This document shows, one piece after another, positions 1-6,572 of a stretch of 64,000 nucleotides of DNA; positions within the stretch are counted from its first letter, which is position 1; each line of letters begins with the position of its first letter. The notes below the pieces were generated by a model. That model was not told where the DNA came from, did no database searches, and was given only the letters and a program-made list of their open reading frames with translations. This DNA comes from an uncultured Collinsella sp. Its GTDB lineage: Bacteria; Actinomycetota; Coriobacteriia; Coriobacteriales; Coriobacteriaceae. The stretch lies in the NCBI GenBank assembly GCA_900758375.1, contig CAAERJ010000050.1:1-64000 (forward strand), given 5' to 3'. Position numbers and translations under genes: made by a program.

Positions 1-130
1 AATCCAAGTTAGACCATTTCAAATGGTTCGATGTCTGCCCGGATGCGACACTGAATGTGTCCATCCTCGCAGTATCCGGTTCTCAAGGTGCACGCTGTGC
101 GGCTGATCCGGTTCGACCGGGCCGCGCGGC
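1..130 (-). other. Possible rRNA operon leader or spacer at the window edge
   Basis: Read on the minus strand, positions 105-80 give a CCTTGAGAACCGGATACTG-like string. This resembles the TTGAGAACTGGATAGTG element that precedes 23S rRNA, or lies in the leader or spacer, in actinobacterial rRNA operons. A long GC-rich inverted segment follows towards position 1. No mature rRNA sequence is present. If the reading is right, an rRNA gene starts just left of position 1. There is no 16S gene to its right, so this would be either an operon leader or an unusual unlinked 23S. This is recognition from memory only. Confidence 0.3.
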
Positions 131-228
131 AAGGAGATATATTGCCAGACCGGAGGGGCCCCGGGGGCGGGAATCTGGGACTCCACGGTTCCTACACAAA
201 TAAAGATGAGACCCTCTCTGTGAGAGCC

Positions 229-275
229 TAGAAAGAACAGGGCCGCGGCCCCCTATTAGAGCGGCCCTTCGGTTT
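229..275 (-). terminator. Terminator after the XRE regulator
   Basis: GGGCCGC (240-246) pairs with GCGGCCC (261-267). On the minus strand this is followed by TGTTCTTTCT. It lies about 50 bases past the stop of the regulator at 318-926. The other side is also T-rich, so it may act in both directions. Confidence 0.6.
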
Positions 276-317
276 TCCAACGGTTAAGCTTCGGCCGCAT
301 TAATGGCTGTATACCCA

Positions 318-926
318 TTAGAAATGGGACATAGCAGCGTTAACGAGTTCAAAAACGATTAGTCCAATAAGAGCCGCTGCGGCAAACTTGATGGCATTCG
401 CAAGCTGTGGATGCTCATAAGCCCAGCCCGTCCTCGTCTCTTCGCTGTCCGCCTTCTTTCCGTCCAAGAAGTCGGATATCTCTTGATACGTCACCAAATC
501 ATTCTTCTTCTTGATATGTTCCGCTGCAAGCGCGCAGCACATTGCGCCAGCACCAAAGACGCCTGCCAACACCATCGTCGGAACGCACTGGACCATCCCC
601 CACCCGTGGTTTTGTTGCCACATGAGCCAGGCCATAGAGACGGTAAACGCAAGAAGCCCAGCCAACATCCCCGCACCCAAGCGATAGAGCGTGCCCCTAT
701 CGCGTTCAACCCTTTCTCTAATTATTGAAATGTCGCCTTTAACAAGCTCGTCAATCGTTACATCCAGTTGTTCAGACAGCAGTAGGAGACTCTGGATGCC
801 GGGGTACGTTTTACCGCGCTCCCAATTACTGATGGTCTGACGTGTTACAAAAATGCGCCTTGCAAGATCCTCCTGGGACAAACCAGCATCGAGTCGATAC
901 TGTTTAAGGTGTTTTGGCAGCTGCAT
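318..926 (-). CDS. XRE-family regulator with C-terminal membrane segments
   Basis: This 202-residue protein has an N-terminal helix-turn-helix of the Cro/C1 (XRE) type at residues 7-62, with the recognition-helix pattern TRQTISNWERGKTYP. Three hydrophobic segments follow at about 82-103, 112-133 and 177-198. It is therefore likely a membrane-tethered DNA-binding protein, an arrangement common in Firmicutes and Coriobacteriia and often linked to envelope or peptide stress. The signal and targets are unknown. It is monocistronic, with a terminator downstream and an inverted repeat (TGTCAAA-AATC-TTTGACA) about 115 bases upstream that could be its own operator. Confidence 0.8.
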   Translation of the reverse strand: MQLPKHLKQYRLDAGLSQEDLARRIFVTRQTISNWERGKTYPGIQSLLLLSEQLDVTIDELVKGDISIIRERVERDRGTLYRLGAGMLAGLLAFTVSMAWLMWQQNHGWGMVQCVPTMVLAGVFGAGAMCCALAAEHIKKKNDLVTYQEISDFLDGKKADSEETRTGWAYEHPQLANAIKFAAAALIGLIVFELVNAAMSHF

Positions 927-1040
927 GGCGTTCCCTTCGAATGCATCTCAACTCTTATTGGGCGGCTACACAACAGAAGCCGGCAAGCAAAGCGTAATCC
1001 CAAAATCAAACCCATACGGATGGCTGCGCGCAGATTAGAG

Positions 1041-1058
1041 TGTCAAAAATCTTTGACA
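1041..1058. promoter_or_regulatory. Inverted repeat upstream of the XRE regulator
   Basis: TGTCAAA (1041-1047), a 4-base spacer, then TTTGACA (1052-1058) form a perfect 7-base inverted repeat. On the minus strand a TCTAAT hexamer lies right after it. The spacing to the regulator start and the symmetry suggest an operator, possibly autoregulatory. No clear -35/-10 pair with standard spacing was found. Confidence 0.35.
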
Positions 1059-1146
1059 CATACGCTACCTGCTCTTTCTTGCAACTCGGACGCTATCGAA
1101 TTGATCGGTTTGGCTACGTCCCAAATCGATCACATCCCTAATCAAT

Positions 1147-1184
1147 CAAAAAGGGGCGCTTCCGGATTGGAAGCGCCCCTTTAA
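1147..1184 (-). terminator. Terminator of infC-rpmI-rplT
   Basis: GGGGCGCTTCC (1153-1163) pairs perfectly with GGAAGCGCCCC (1169-1179). On the minus strand a run of five T follows. It lies 15-50 bases past the rplT stop. Confidence 0.85.
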
Positions 1185-1198
1185 GATGCAAGAAGCAA

Positions 1199-1558
1199 TT
1201 AAGCCTCGAGAGCCTTCTTGGCGATGGTAGCCAGCTCGTTGAAGGACTCGATGTCCTCGTAAGCCATCTGAGCCAGGACCTTGCGGTCGAGCTCGATGCC
1301 GGCAACCTTCAGGCCGTGCATGAACTGAGAGTAAGAGATGTCGTTCAGGCGAGCAGCAGCGTTGATACGAGTGATCCAAAGAGAACGGATCTCGCGCTTC
1401 TTGTTGCGGCGATCACGATACTGATACTGCAGGGAGTGCTGGACCTGCTCTTTAGCATGCTTGTAAGTACGCGAAGCGGCACCGTAGTAACCCTTCGCAC
1501 GGTGCATAACGGTACGGCGCTTCTTCTTGGCGGCAACAGCGCGCTTAATACGTGCCAT
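1199..1558 (-). CDS. rplT: 50S ribosomal protein L20
   Basis: This 119-residue protein matches the usual length of bacterial L20 and has its very basic N-terminus (KRAVAAKKKRR) and the conserved YYGAASRTYKHA and RSLWITRINAA stretches. L20 binds 23S rRNA early in large-subunit assembly and in many bacteria also represses its own operon. It is the last gene of infC-rpmI-rplT, 46 bases after rpmI, with an AGGAG ribosome-binding site 10 bases before the ATG. A strong terminator follows. Confidence 0.97.
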   Translation of the reverse strand: MARIKRAVAAKKKRRTVMHRAKGYYGAASRTYKHAKEQVQHSLQYQYRDRRNKKREIRSLWITRINAAARLNDISYSQFMHGLKVAGIELDRKVLAQMAYEDIESFNELATIAKKALEA

Positions 1559-1604
1559 GTTCTATCAACTCCTAGACGGTAAAACGAAAAACGGGAACGC
1601 GAAC

Positions 1605-1796
1605 TTAGGCGAGACGCGACTTGATGACCTTGCGGTCGGCAGCGGCAATCTCGGTCTCCTGACGGAAGCCACGCTTACGCTTGGTGGACTTCTTGCTCAG
1701 GATGTGGCTCTTGAAAGCCTTGGCGCGCATAAGCTTGCCGGTACCAGTCTTGCGGAAACGCTTCTTGGTGCCGCTGTGGGACTTCATCTTAGGCAT
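1605..1796 (-). CDS. rpmI: 50S ribosomal protein L35
   Basis: This 63-residue, strongly basic protein begins [20 protein letters not shown], the standard L35 signature, and has the usual family length. It is part of the large ribosomal subunit. An AAGGAG site lies 6 bases before the ATG. It sits between infC (32 bases upstream) and rplT, the order conserved across bacteria. Confidence 0.97.
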   Translation of the reverse strand: MPKMKSHSGTKKRFRKTGTGKLMRAKAFKSHILSKKSTKRKRGFRQETEIAAADRKVIKSRLA

Positions 1797-1828
1797 GAAA
1801 TACTCCTTAATCGGTTACAGAACACTAG

Positions 1829-2383
1829 TTACTTAGTATCGCTTGCCGCTTTATCCTCATCGAAGGCGCCCTTAATCGGGGCGAGCAGCATAAGCATGTT
1901 ACGGCCTTCCATCTTAGGCTTGGACTCGACCGTAGCGTAAGGCTTGAGATCCTCGGCGAGACGCTCGAGAACGTTAAGACCCTGCTCCGGGTGAGCCATC
2001 TCACGGCCGCGGAACATGATGGTGATCTTAACGCGTGCGCCCTTCTTGAGGAAACGCAGAACGTGGCCCTTCTTGGTCTCGTAGTCACCAACGTCGATCT
2101 TGGGTCGGAACTTCATTTCCTTGACCTCGACCTTGGACTGGTTCTTACGAGCGGCCTTGGCCTTCATGGCCTGCTGGTACTTGAACTTACCGTAGTCCAT
2201 GACCTTGCAGACCGGCGGCTCCGCGTTGGGAGCGATCTCGACCAGGTCGAGACCCTGATCGTCGGCGACGCGCTGGGCATCGCGGATGGCGAACAGGCCG
2301 AGCTGAGAGCCATCGACGCCAATCAAACGGCACGAAGATGCAGTGATCTCGTCGTTGATGCGGGTGTCATCAGACTTAGCTAT
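1829..2383 (-). CDS. infC: Translation initiation factor IF-3, probably starting at AUA
   Basis: IF-3 binds the 30S subunit, checks the start codon and initiator tRNA, and prevents premature subunit joining. The conserved IF3-N (RINDEI ... QGLDLVEIAPNAEPPVCKVMDYGKFK) and IF3-C (EVKEMKFRPKIDVGDYETK) regions are complete. I chose the ATA codon at 2383-2381, giving 184 residues. A perfect GGAGGT (2396-2391) lies 7 bases before it, and the protein then begins next to KSDDTRINDE, where other IF-3 proteins begin. An in-frame ATG at 2398 has no ribosome-binding site and itself overlaps this GGAGGT, so a standard gene caller would give 189 residues. Non-AUG IF-3 starts are known to allow autoregulation. 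Confidence 0.95.
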   Translation of the reverse strand: MAKSDDTRINDEITASSCRLIGVDGSQLGLFAIRDAQRVADDQGLDLVEIAPNAEPPVCKVMDYGKFKYQQAMKAKAARKNQSKVEVKEMKFRPKIDVGDYETKKGHVLRFLKKGARVKITIMFRGREMAHPEQGLNVLERLAEDLKPYATVESKPKMEGRNMLMLLAPIKGAFDEDKAASDTK

Positions 2384-2396
2384 TTTCCCTACCTCC
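2381..2396 (-). promoter_or_regulatory. Shine-Dalgarno and AUA start codon of infC
   Basis: On the minus strand GGAGGT, seven bases, then ATA in frame with infC. IF-3 discriminates against non-canonical starts, so an AUA start would make infC translation fall as IF-3 rises. AUU plays this role in E. coli. Confidence 0.6.
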
Positions 2397-2402
2397 ATTC
2401 AT

Positions 2403-2435
2403 AAAAAAATAACCCGGCGCTTCTTTGCAGCCAGG
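2403..2435 (-). promoter_or_regulatory. Possible attenuator hairpin in the infC leader
   Basis: On the minus strand CCTGGC (2435-2430) can pair with GCCGGG (2418-2413), and seven T then follow (2409-2403) just before the infC ribosome-binding site. This has the form of a weak intrinsic terminator in the leader. A second hairpin (GAACCC...GGGTTC) lies further upstream around 2517-2535. Leader attenuation is known for infC-rpmI-rplT operons in Firmicutes, but I cannot match a named RNA family here. Confidence 0.4.
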
Positions 2436-2600
2436 TCGTACACATAGACATCCTCGATTTGAGGAAGTGAATCTAAGTTGTATGACCAGTCAGCTGCTCA
2501 TTGGCGCCAAAAGGTGGGAACCCTCGGGTTCCTCTTTAGGGCATTGCGGGAACAACGCCTTGCGAATAATAACACGTACAGCGCGTTATCACATTACGTA

Positions 2601-2669
2601 CACGAAAAAGGAGGCCGCAGCCCCCTTGAACGCTCTCTTGCATGTATGGTGCCCGAGGCGAGACTCGAA
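2601..2669 (-). repeat. Duplicate of the tRNA-Leu 3' end and terminator (copy 1)
   Basis: These 69 bases are identical to 2785-2853. They contain the last part of a tRNA-Leu gene from the T-loop through CCA, plus the terminator hairpin, but no 5' half of a tRNA. The match breaks off inside the T-arm. That is where tyrosine integrases of phages and islands usually cut tRNA genes, so this is likely an att-site remnant. Confidence 0.75.
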
Positions 2670-2784
2670 GGGTCTTCGCTTCGCGAAGCCCCGGGCTTCG
2701 GGCGCATGGCGCCCTCGCCACGCTCCGCTACAAACAGGCCGCTGGCCTGTTTGCTTAACACTCCGCGCGCTCACGCGAGTTCGA

Positions 2785-2853
2785 CACGAAAAAGGAGGCC
2801 GCAGCCCCCTTGAACGCTCTCTTGCATGTATGGTGCCCGAGGCGAGACTCGAA
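2785..2853 (-). repeat. tRNA-Leu 3' end and terminator (copy 2, part of the intact gene)
   Basis: This is the second copy of the 69-base direct repeat, 184 bases from copy 1. Here it forms the genuine 3' end of the tRNA-Leu gene and its terminator. The 115 bases between the copies carry several short palindromes and no coding sequence. Confidence 0.75.
2789..2812 (-). terminator. Terminator of tRNA-Leu
   Basis: On the minus strand AAGGGGGC and GCCTCCTT form an 8-base stem with one mismatch and a 4-base loop, followed by a T run. It lies about 20 bases past the tRNA 3' end. Confidence 0.6.
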
Positions 2854-2917
2854 CTCGCACGTTGTTGCCAACGGTGGATTTTGAGTCCACTGCGTCTGCC
2901 AATTCCGCCACTCGGGC
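2831..2917 (-). tRNA. tRNA-Leu (anticodon CAA)
   Basis: The 87-base gene has the acceptor stem GCCCGAG/CTCGGGC, discriminator A and encoded CCA. The anticodon stem-loop is GTGGA-CTCAAAA-TCCAC, so the anticodon is CAA, reading UUG. A long class II variable arm and the TTCGAGTC T-loop are present. The length and long variable arm fit tRNA-Leu. Confidence 0.95.
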
Positions 2918-2956
2918 ACGTAATGCGTGAGTTAGTTTATCACAGCTTTCTACCGA

Positions 2957-4390
2957 TTAGTCCGAAAATGGAACTTCGAGCATTTCGATGAGTTCGACCG
3001 TGCGGAGCATCTCGCGCTGACGGCATCCGCGACCGTCGACCGAAGCCTCACCCATCTGGTTATCGTAGGGGTCCTCGCGCATGCCGTCAAAGACAGGTTC
3101 AAACCCCGCCTGGAACCGACAGTTTGCCACCATGCGCCACGGGTCGAGATTGCCAAAATAGTGGCGGCGGCGCCATTCCTCCCCCATCCTGCGAGCAGAA
3201 GATCCAAATGACACGTCGGCGTTGAGCCAACCGGTCTGCGGCGTATAGAACTCTGCCCAGTCGTGCGACCCCACCGAATCGGGCGCAACGTACAGGCCGC
3301 TCTGCCAACGGGCAGGCACGCCCGCGATACGGCACATGGTGATAAACGTGAGCGCCATAACGCCGCAATCGCCGCGGAGCGAGTGCGCGCAGTCATCGGC
3401 AATAGATCCCAAAAGCAAGTACGGCGGCTGATAGCGATAGTCGATATGCTGCGTCAGATAATCATAGATAGCACGGGCGCGATCGAGCGGATCCTCGAGT
3501 CCGTCAACAACACCGGCCGTCAGCTGCTGCAGATACGGCGTGAATGCAATGTGCGGACGGTCCTCGGAAATATCTTCGGGCAACGGCGCGTCCATACAGG
3601 GATGCGCCGGAAGTGCACCCCCATAGATATCGCGATAAGCGGCATCGATTTGATAGCGATAGGTCACCGAGAATGTGCGATCGGTCGAGGAGACCCACGA
3701 GGCAGTACGCGCCGACGCGCTCGCAGGAGCAATGGCCCCCTCCGGCGTCATATCAAGTATCTCGACCTGGGACTGCTGGCGGCAGGCGGCGGCAACGGGA
3801 AGCCACGAGCGAACGGTCTCCCCCTCCAAAGCACCGGGGACAGACACGCATGCCTTAAGCGTAATGGCGCGAGACAGCCCGCCCTGCGACTCCATCTTCT
3901 CGAGCATCTGGTTGCGCAGCGCAATTCCATCCGCAGAATCGGGATGCAGACCCGGAACCTCCTTGGGATACACGCGCAAAGAATCAAGGAAGTTGTCGAG
4001 AACGAACAGTTCACCATCGATAAAGCGCCAATCGATACGCTTGCGGTCAATCAGGTCGTCAAACTGCTCTTCGGTAAACTCAGGCCACTCCTCGCGAATC
4101 ATCTCGATAGCCCGATCACGCGACACCGAAAAATGAAGCGGCGTCTCGATCATGCGATACCGCTCGGCGCGAACGCAGGCAGCCAGCGAAGGCTCAGGGT
4201 TCTGCTCCAAAAGGCGATCGCAGGCGGCAACAGCTTGCGTCAAATACCCGGCATCCTTAAGACGAAGAATCTCAGGCGGTAGCCCAATATCGAGATGGCG
4301 AAAGTCATCGCAGCAAACATCAACAAAGCAACCAACAGGACCCTCGTCAACAACCTTCCCATCCGAAGGCAGCACATTAATAACAGCCAT
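2957..4390 (-). CDS. Transglutaminase-like domain protein
   Basis: This 477-residue cytoplasmic-looking protein has a C-terminal transglutaminase-like (papain-fold) core. The likely triad is Cys342 in RGDCGVMA, His376 in GSHDWAEF and Asp392 in LNADVSF. In other proteins this domain acts as a protease, peptidase or transamidase; the substrate here is unknown. The N-terminal half (about residues 1-280) has helical stretches and a beta-rich region with no family I recognise. I chose the ATG at 4390 because GGAG lies 7 bases before it, over an upstream GTG at 4408. No signal peptide is visible. It stands alone between tRNA-Leu and the 4.5 kb repeat region. Confidence 0.75.
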   Translation of the reverse strand: MAVINVLPSDGKVVDEGPVGCFVDVCCDDFRHLDIGLPPEILRLKDAGYLTQAVAACDRLLEQNPEPSLAACVRAERYRMIETPLHFSVSRDRAIEMIREEWPEFTEEQFDDLIDRKRIDWRFIDGELFVLDNFLDSLRVYPKEVPGLHPDSADGIALRNQMLEKMESQGGLSRAITLKACVSVPGALEGETVRSWLPVAAACRQQSQVEILDMTPEGAIAPASASARTASWVSSTDRTFSVTYRYQIDAAYRDIYGGALPAHPCMDAPLPEDISEDRPHIAFTPYLQQLTAGVVDGLEDPLDRARAIYDYLTQHIDYRYQPPYLLLGSIADDCAHSLRGDCGVMALTFITMCRIAGVPARWQSGLYVAPDSVGSHDWAEFYTPQTGWLNADVSFGSSARRMGEEWRRRHYFGNLDPWRMVANCRFQAGFEPVFDGMREDPYDNQMGEASVDGRGCRQREMLRTVELIEMLEVPFSD

Positions 4391-4503
4391 ACCAAAACTC
4401 CAAGTCACTAGAACCCTTGAAGCCCATTGTAGCGAGATAAAAAAGAAAGCCCCAACAAGGGAGCCATCAACACCGATAAACGGCGCCTATAAAAATGAAT
4501 TAA

Positions 4504-4586
4504 GCCCAGTAACCCTGCGGCGGTAAACGAAGGAAGCCCCGTCCCCCGGAACTGTTTCCTTGGCGCGACTTCTGGCGAAGCCAGGG
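4504..4586. repeat. Degenerate intergenic repeat, copy A (truncated)
   Basis: It shares the order GCCCAGTAACCCTG, then AGGAGGCCCCGT-like, then GCGCGACTTCTGGC with copy B at 4598-4681. The right-hand arm of the hairpin seen in copy B is missing. Copies A and B lie head to tail in the 350-base space between the transglutaminase-like gene and fba; no gene is visible there. Confidence 0.55.
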
Positions 4587-4597
4587 CAAATTATTCA

Positions 4598-4681
4598 GCC
4601 CAGTAACCCTGTAGCGAGTTAACAAAGGAGGCCCCGTTCACCAGGAGCTTTTCCCATTGCGCGACTTCTGGCAAAGCCAGG
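4598..4681. repeat. Intergenic repeat, copy B
   Basis: The second head-to-tail copy of the repeat at 4504-4586. It supplies the left arm and loop of the long hairpin 4630-4716 just downstream of fba. Confidence 0.55.
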
Positions 4682-4716
4682 TGAGCGCAAGGGAAAAGCG
4701 TAGGGTGAACGGGGCC
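4630..4716. repeat. Long imperfect hairpin downstream of fba
   Basis: GGCCCCGTTCACC (4630-4642) pairs with GGTGAACGGGGCC (4704-4716). Inside it CTTTTCCC-TTGCGC pairs with GCGCAAGGGAAAAG, and at the tip CTGGC-AAA-GCCAG. An 87-base near-palindrome is far larger than a normal terminator, though it may also end fba transcription. Confidence 0.7.
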
Positions 4717-4741
4717 CCCGACGGGAAAGTTAAACCGCTAC

Positions 4742-5608
4742 TTACGCCTTGTTGACGGAGCCAAACTCCTCCATGAGCTCCTTGGTGCGAGCAACGATGT
4801 TGTCGCGACCAGGCTTGAGGAGCTTGCGGGGGTCGAAGCCCTTGCCCTGCTGATCCTTGCCAGCCTCGATGTACTCGCGGACACCCTTGGCGAAGACGAG
4901 CTGCAGGTCGGTGTTGACGTTGATCTTGGAGATGCCCAGGGAGATGGCCTTCTTGATCTGATCCTCGGGGATGCCGGTGCCACCGTGCAGAACGAGGGGC
5001 AGGTCACCGGTCTGAGCCTTGATCTCGCCCAGGCGCTCGAAGGAAAGGCCAGCCCAGTCGGCAGGGTACACGCCGTGGATGTTGCCGATGCCGCAGGCGA
5101 GGAAGTCGACGCCCAGGTCAGCGATCTGCTTGCACTCAGCAGGATCAGCGAGCTCGCCGCTGGAGGTCACGCCGTCCTCGGTGCCGCCGATGCCGCCGAC
5201 CTCGGCCTCGATGGACATGCCCTTGGAGTGGGCAAGCTCAACGAGCTCCTTGGTGCGGTCGAGGTTAAGCTGGAAGGTCTCCTCGTGAGAGCCGTCATAC
5301 ATGATGGACGTGAAGCCGGCCTCGATGCACTTGAAGCAGTCCTCGTAAGAACCGTGATCGAGGTGAAGGGCGACGGGAACGGTAACGCCCGTGGCCTCGA
5401 CGGCAGCCTTGACCATGTCGGCGCAGACCTTGAAACCGCCCATCCACTTAGCGGCACCAGCGGTGCACTGAAGGATCAGCGGAGACTTGGCCTCCTCGGC
5501 GGCCTGAAGAATAGCCAGGGTCCACTCGAGGTTGTTGGTGTTGAAGGCACCGAGACCGTACTTGCCGGCCTCGGCCTTCTTGAGCATGTCTGCTGCGTTG
5601 ACGAGCAT
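4742..5608 (-). CDS. fba: Class II fructose-bisphosphate aldolase
   Basis: This 288-residue zinc aldolase interconverts fructose-1,6-bisphosphate with dihydroxyacetone phosphate and glyceraldehyde-3-phosphate in glycolysis and gluconeogenesis. HLDHG at residues 82-86 carries the catalytic Asp and a zinc His, and later metal and phosphate motifs (EAEVGGIGG, HGGTGIP, KINVNTD) are all present. The length fits the short class II type. Tagatose- or ketose-bisphosphate specificity cannot be excluded. The ATG at 5608 has AGGAGG 8 bases upstream; the frame stays open further upstream but lacks a better start. It is monocistronic. Confidence 0.93.
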   Translation of the reverse strand: MLVNAADMLKKAEAGKYGLGAFNTNNLEWTLAILQAAEEAKSPLILQCTAGAAKWMGGFKVCADMVKAAVEATGVTVPVALHLDHGSYEDCFKCIEAGFTSIMYDGSHEETFQLNLDRTKELVELAHSKGMSIEAEVGGIGGTEDGVTSSGELADPAECKQIADLGVDFLACGIGNIHGVYPADWAGLSFERLGEIKAQTGDLPLVLHGGTGIPEDQIKKAISLGISKINVNTDLQLVFAKGVREYIEAGKDQQGKGFDPRKLLKPGRDNIVARTKELMEEFGSVNKA

Positions 5609-5802
5609 AAAAGAAACCTCCTGTAAGGTTGCTCCGATAACGCCTGTGATTTTACCACGGCGTATCCGAGCATAAACGTTCGTTTGTTCACGAATATCGT
5701 CCAAACAGACTTTTTTTGACCGCTTGCCCTACGGAATCGACCCGTTGGGGAAAATATCTTGACGTTTGGACGCTTCTCGTGCTTCAGAAGCTGACTACAA
5801 AG

Positions 5803-6486
5803 CTACATCTGCATGAAAGGGTTCCGCATAAGCTCGCGTGCCACAGTGGTCGAATCGCCATGGCCGGTTAGGCAAACGGTATCGGGCGGGAGAAGCCGGG
5901 CGAGCTTGGAGAGCGAGCGCAGAATCGCCGCCTCGTCTCCTCCAGAAAGATCGGTGCGGCCGTGGTTGCCCGGGAATAGCGTGTCGCCCACAAAGGCAAT
6001 GTTCCCCTGCTCGGTGGCAGCAAACAAGACAATGCCACCCGGCGTATGCCCGGGCACCTCGATAACCTGCAGGCAAATGTCGCCTAGCTCAATGGTATCG
6101 CCCTCGGCAAGCAGCCGCGTCGGCTCGCCCGGATCGGGCGTCTCGATGCCCCACATCGCTCGCTGCTCCTCTATATTCGCATGCGGCACAGTCGCATCCT
6201 TAACACACAGCTCGTACAAGGCGTCAGCGCCAACGGCGGCCCGAACTCCGGCTACACCGCCAACATGGTCGGCATGACCGTGCGTGCAGACGGAACCGAG
6301 CACATGCACGCCAGGGTGTTCGGCTCGGATGTGCGCAACGAGGTTTTCGCCTTCCCAAGCGGGATCGATAATCAAGCATTCGCCACTCGAAATAACGGCG
6401 TAACTGTTGGTCTGGATGGGCCCGTTTACAAGCACCTCAATCGAAGCCGTACCCCGAGGGGTTAAGTCCAAAGCCGCAGCGTCCAT
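5803..6486 (-). CDS. Metallo-beta-lactamase-fold hydrolase (glyoxalase II-like)
   Basis: This 227-residue MBL-fold protein carries THGHADH at residues 68-74, the di-metal site, with later metal ligands in PGHTPGG, GDTLF and GHGDST. The layout is that of the hydroxyacylglutathione hydrolase-like group, which acts on thioesters or small metabolites. The organism may use another thiol, so the substrate is open. AAGGAGG lies before the ATG. It follows the rel gene by 86 bases on the same strand and may be co-transcribed, though nothing ties it functionally to ppGpp. Confidence 0.85.
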   Translation of the reverse strand: MDAAALDLTPRGTASIEVLVNGPIQTNSYAVISSGECLIIDPAWEGENLVAHIRAEHPGVHVLGSVCTHGHADHVGGVAGVRAAVGADALYELCVKDATVPHANIEEQRAMWGIETPDPGEPTRLLAEGDTIELGDICLQVIEVPGHTPGGIVLFAATEQGNIAFVGDTLFPGNHGRTDLSGGDEAAILRSLSKLARLLPPDTVCLTGHGDSTTVARELMRNPFMQM

Positions 6487-6572
6487 GTGTGCGCCCTCCT
6501 TCTATAAACGTCGAGGCATCAAACGATGCCCCGAACGTAACCAATATCATTACTGTCGCGCGCTCGTCACGC

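Noticed and set aside
2425..2991. 188-residue ORF across the tRNA-Leu repeats
   Set aside because: It reads through a tRNA gene, its duplicate and two terminators; repeats explain the open frame.
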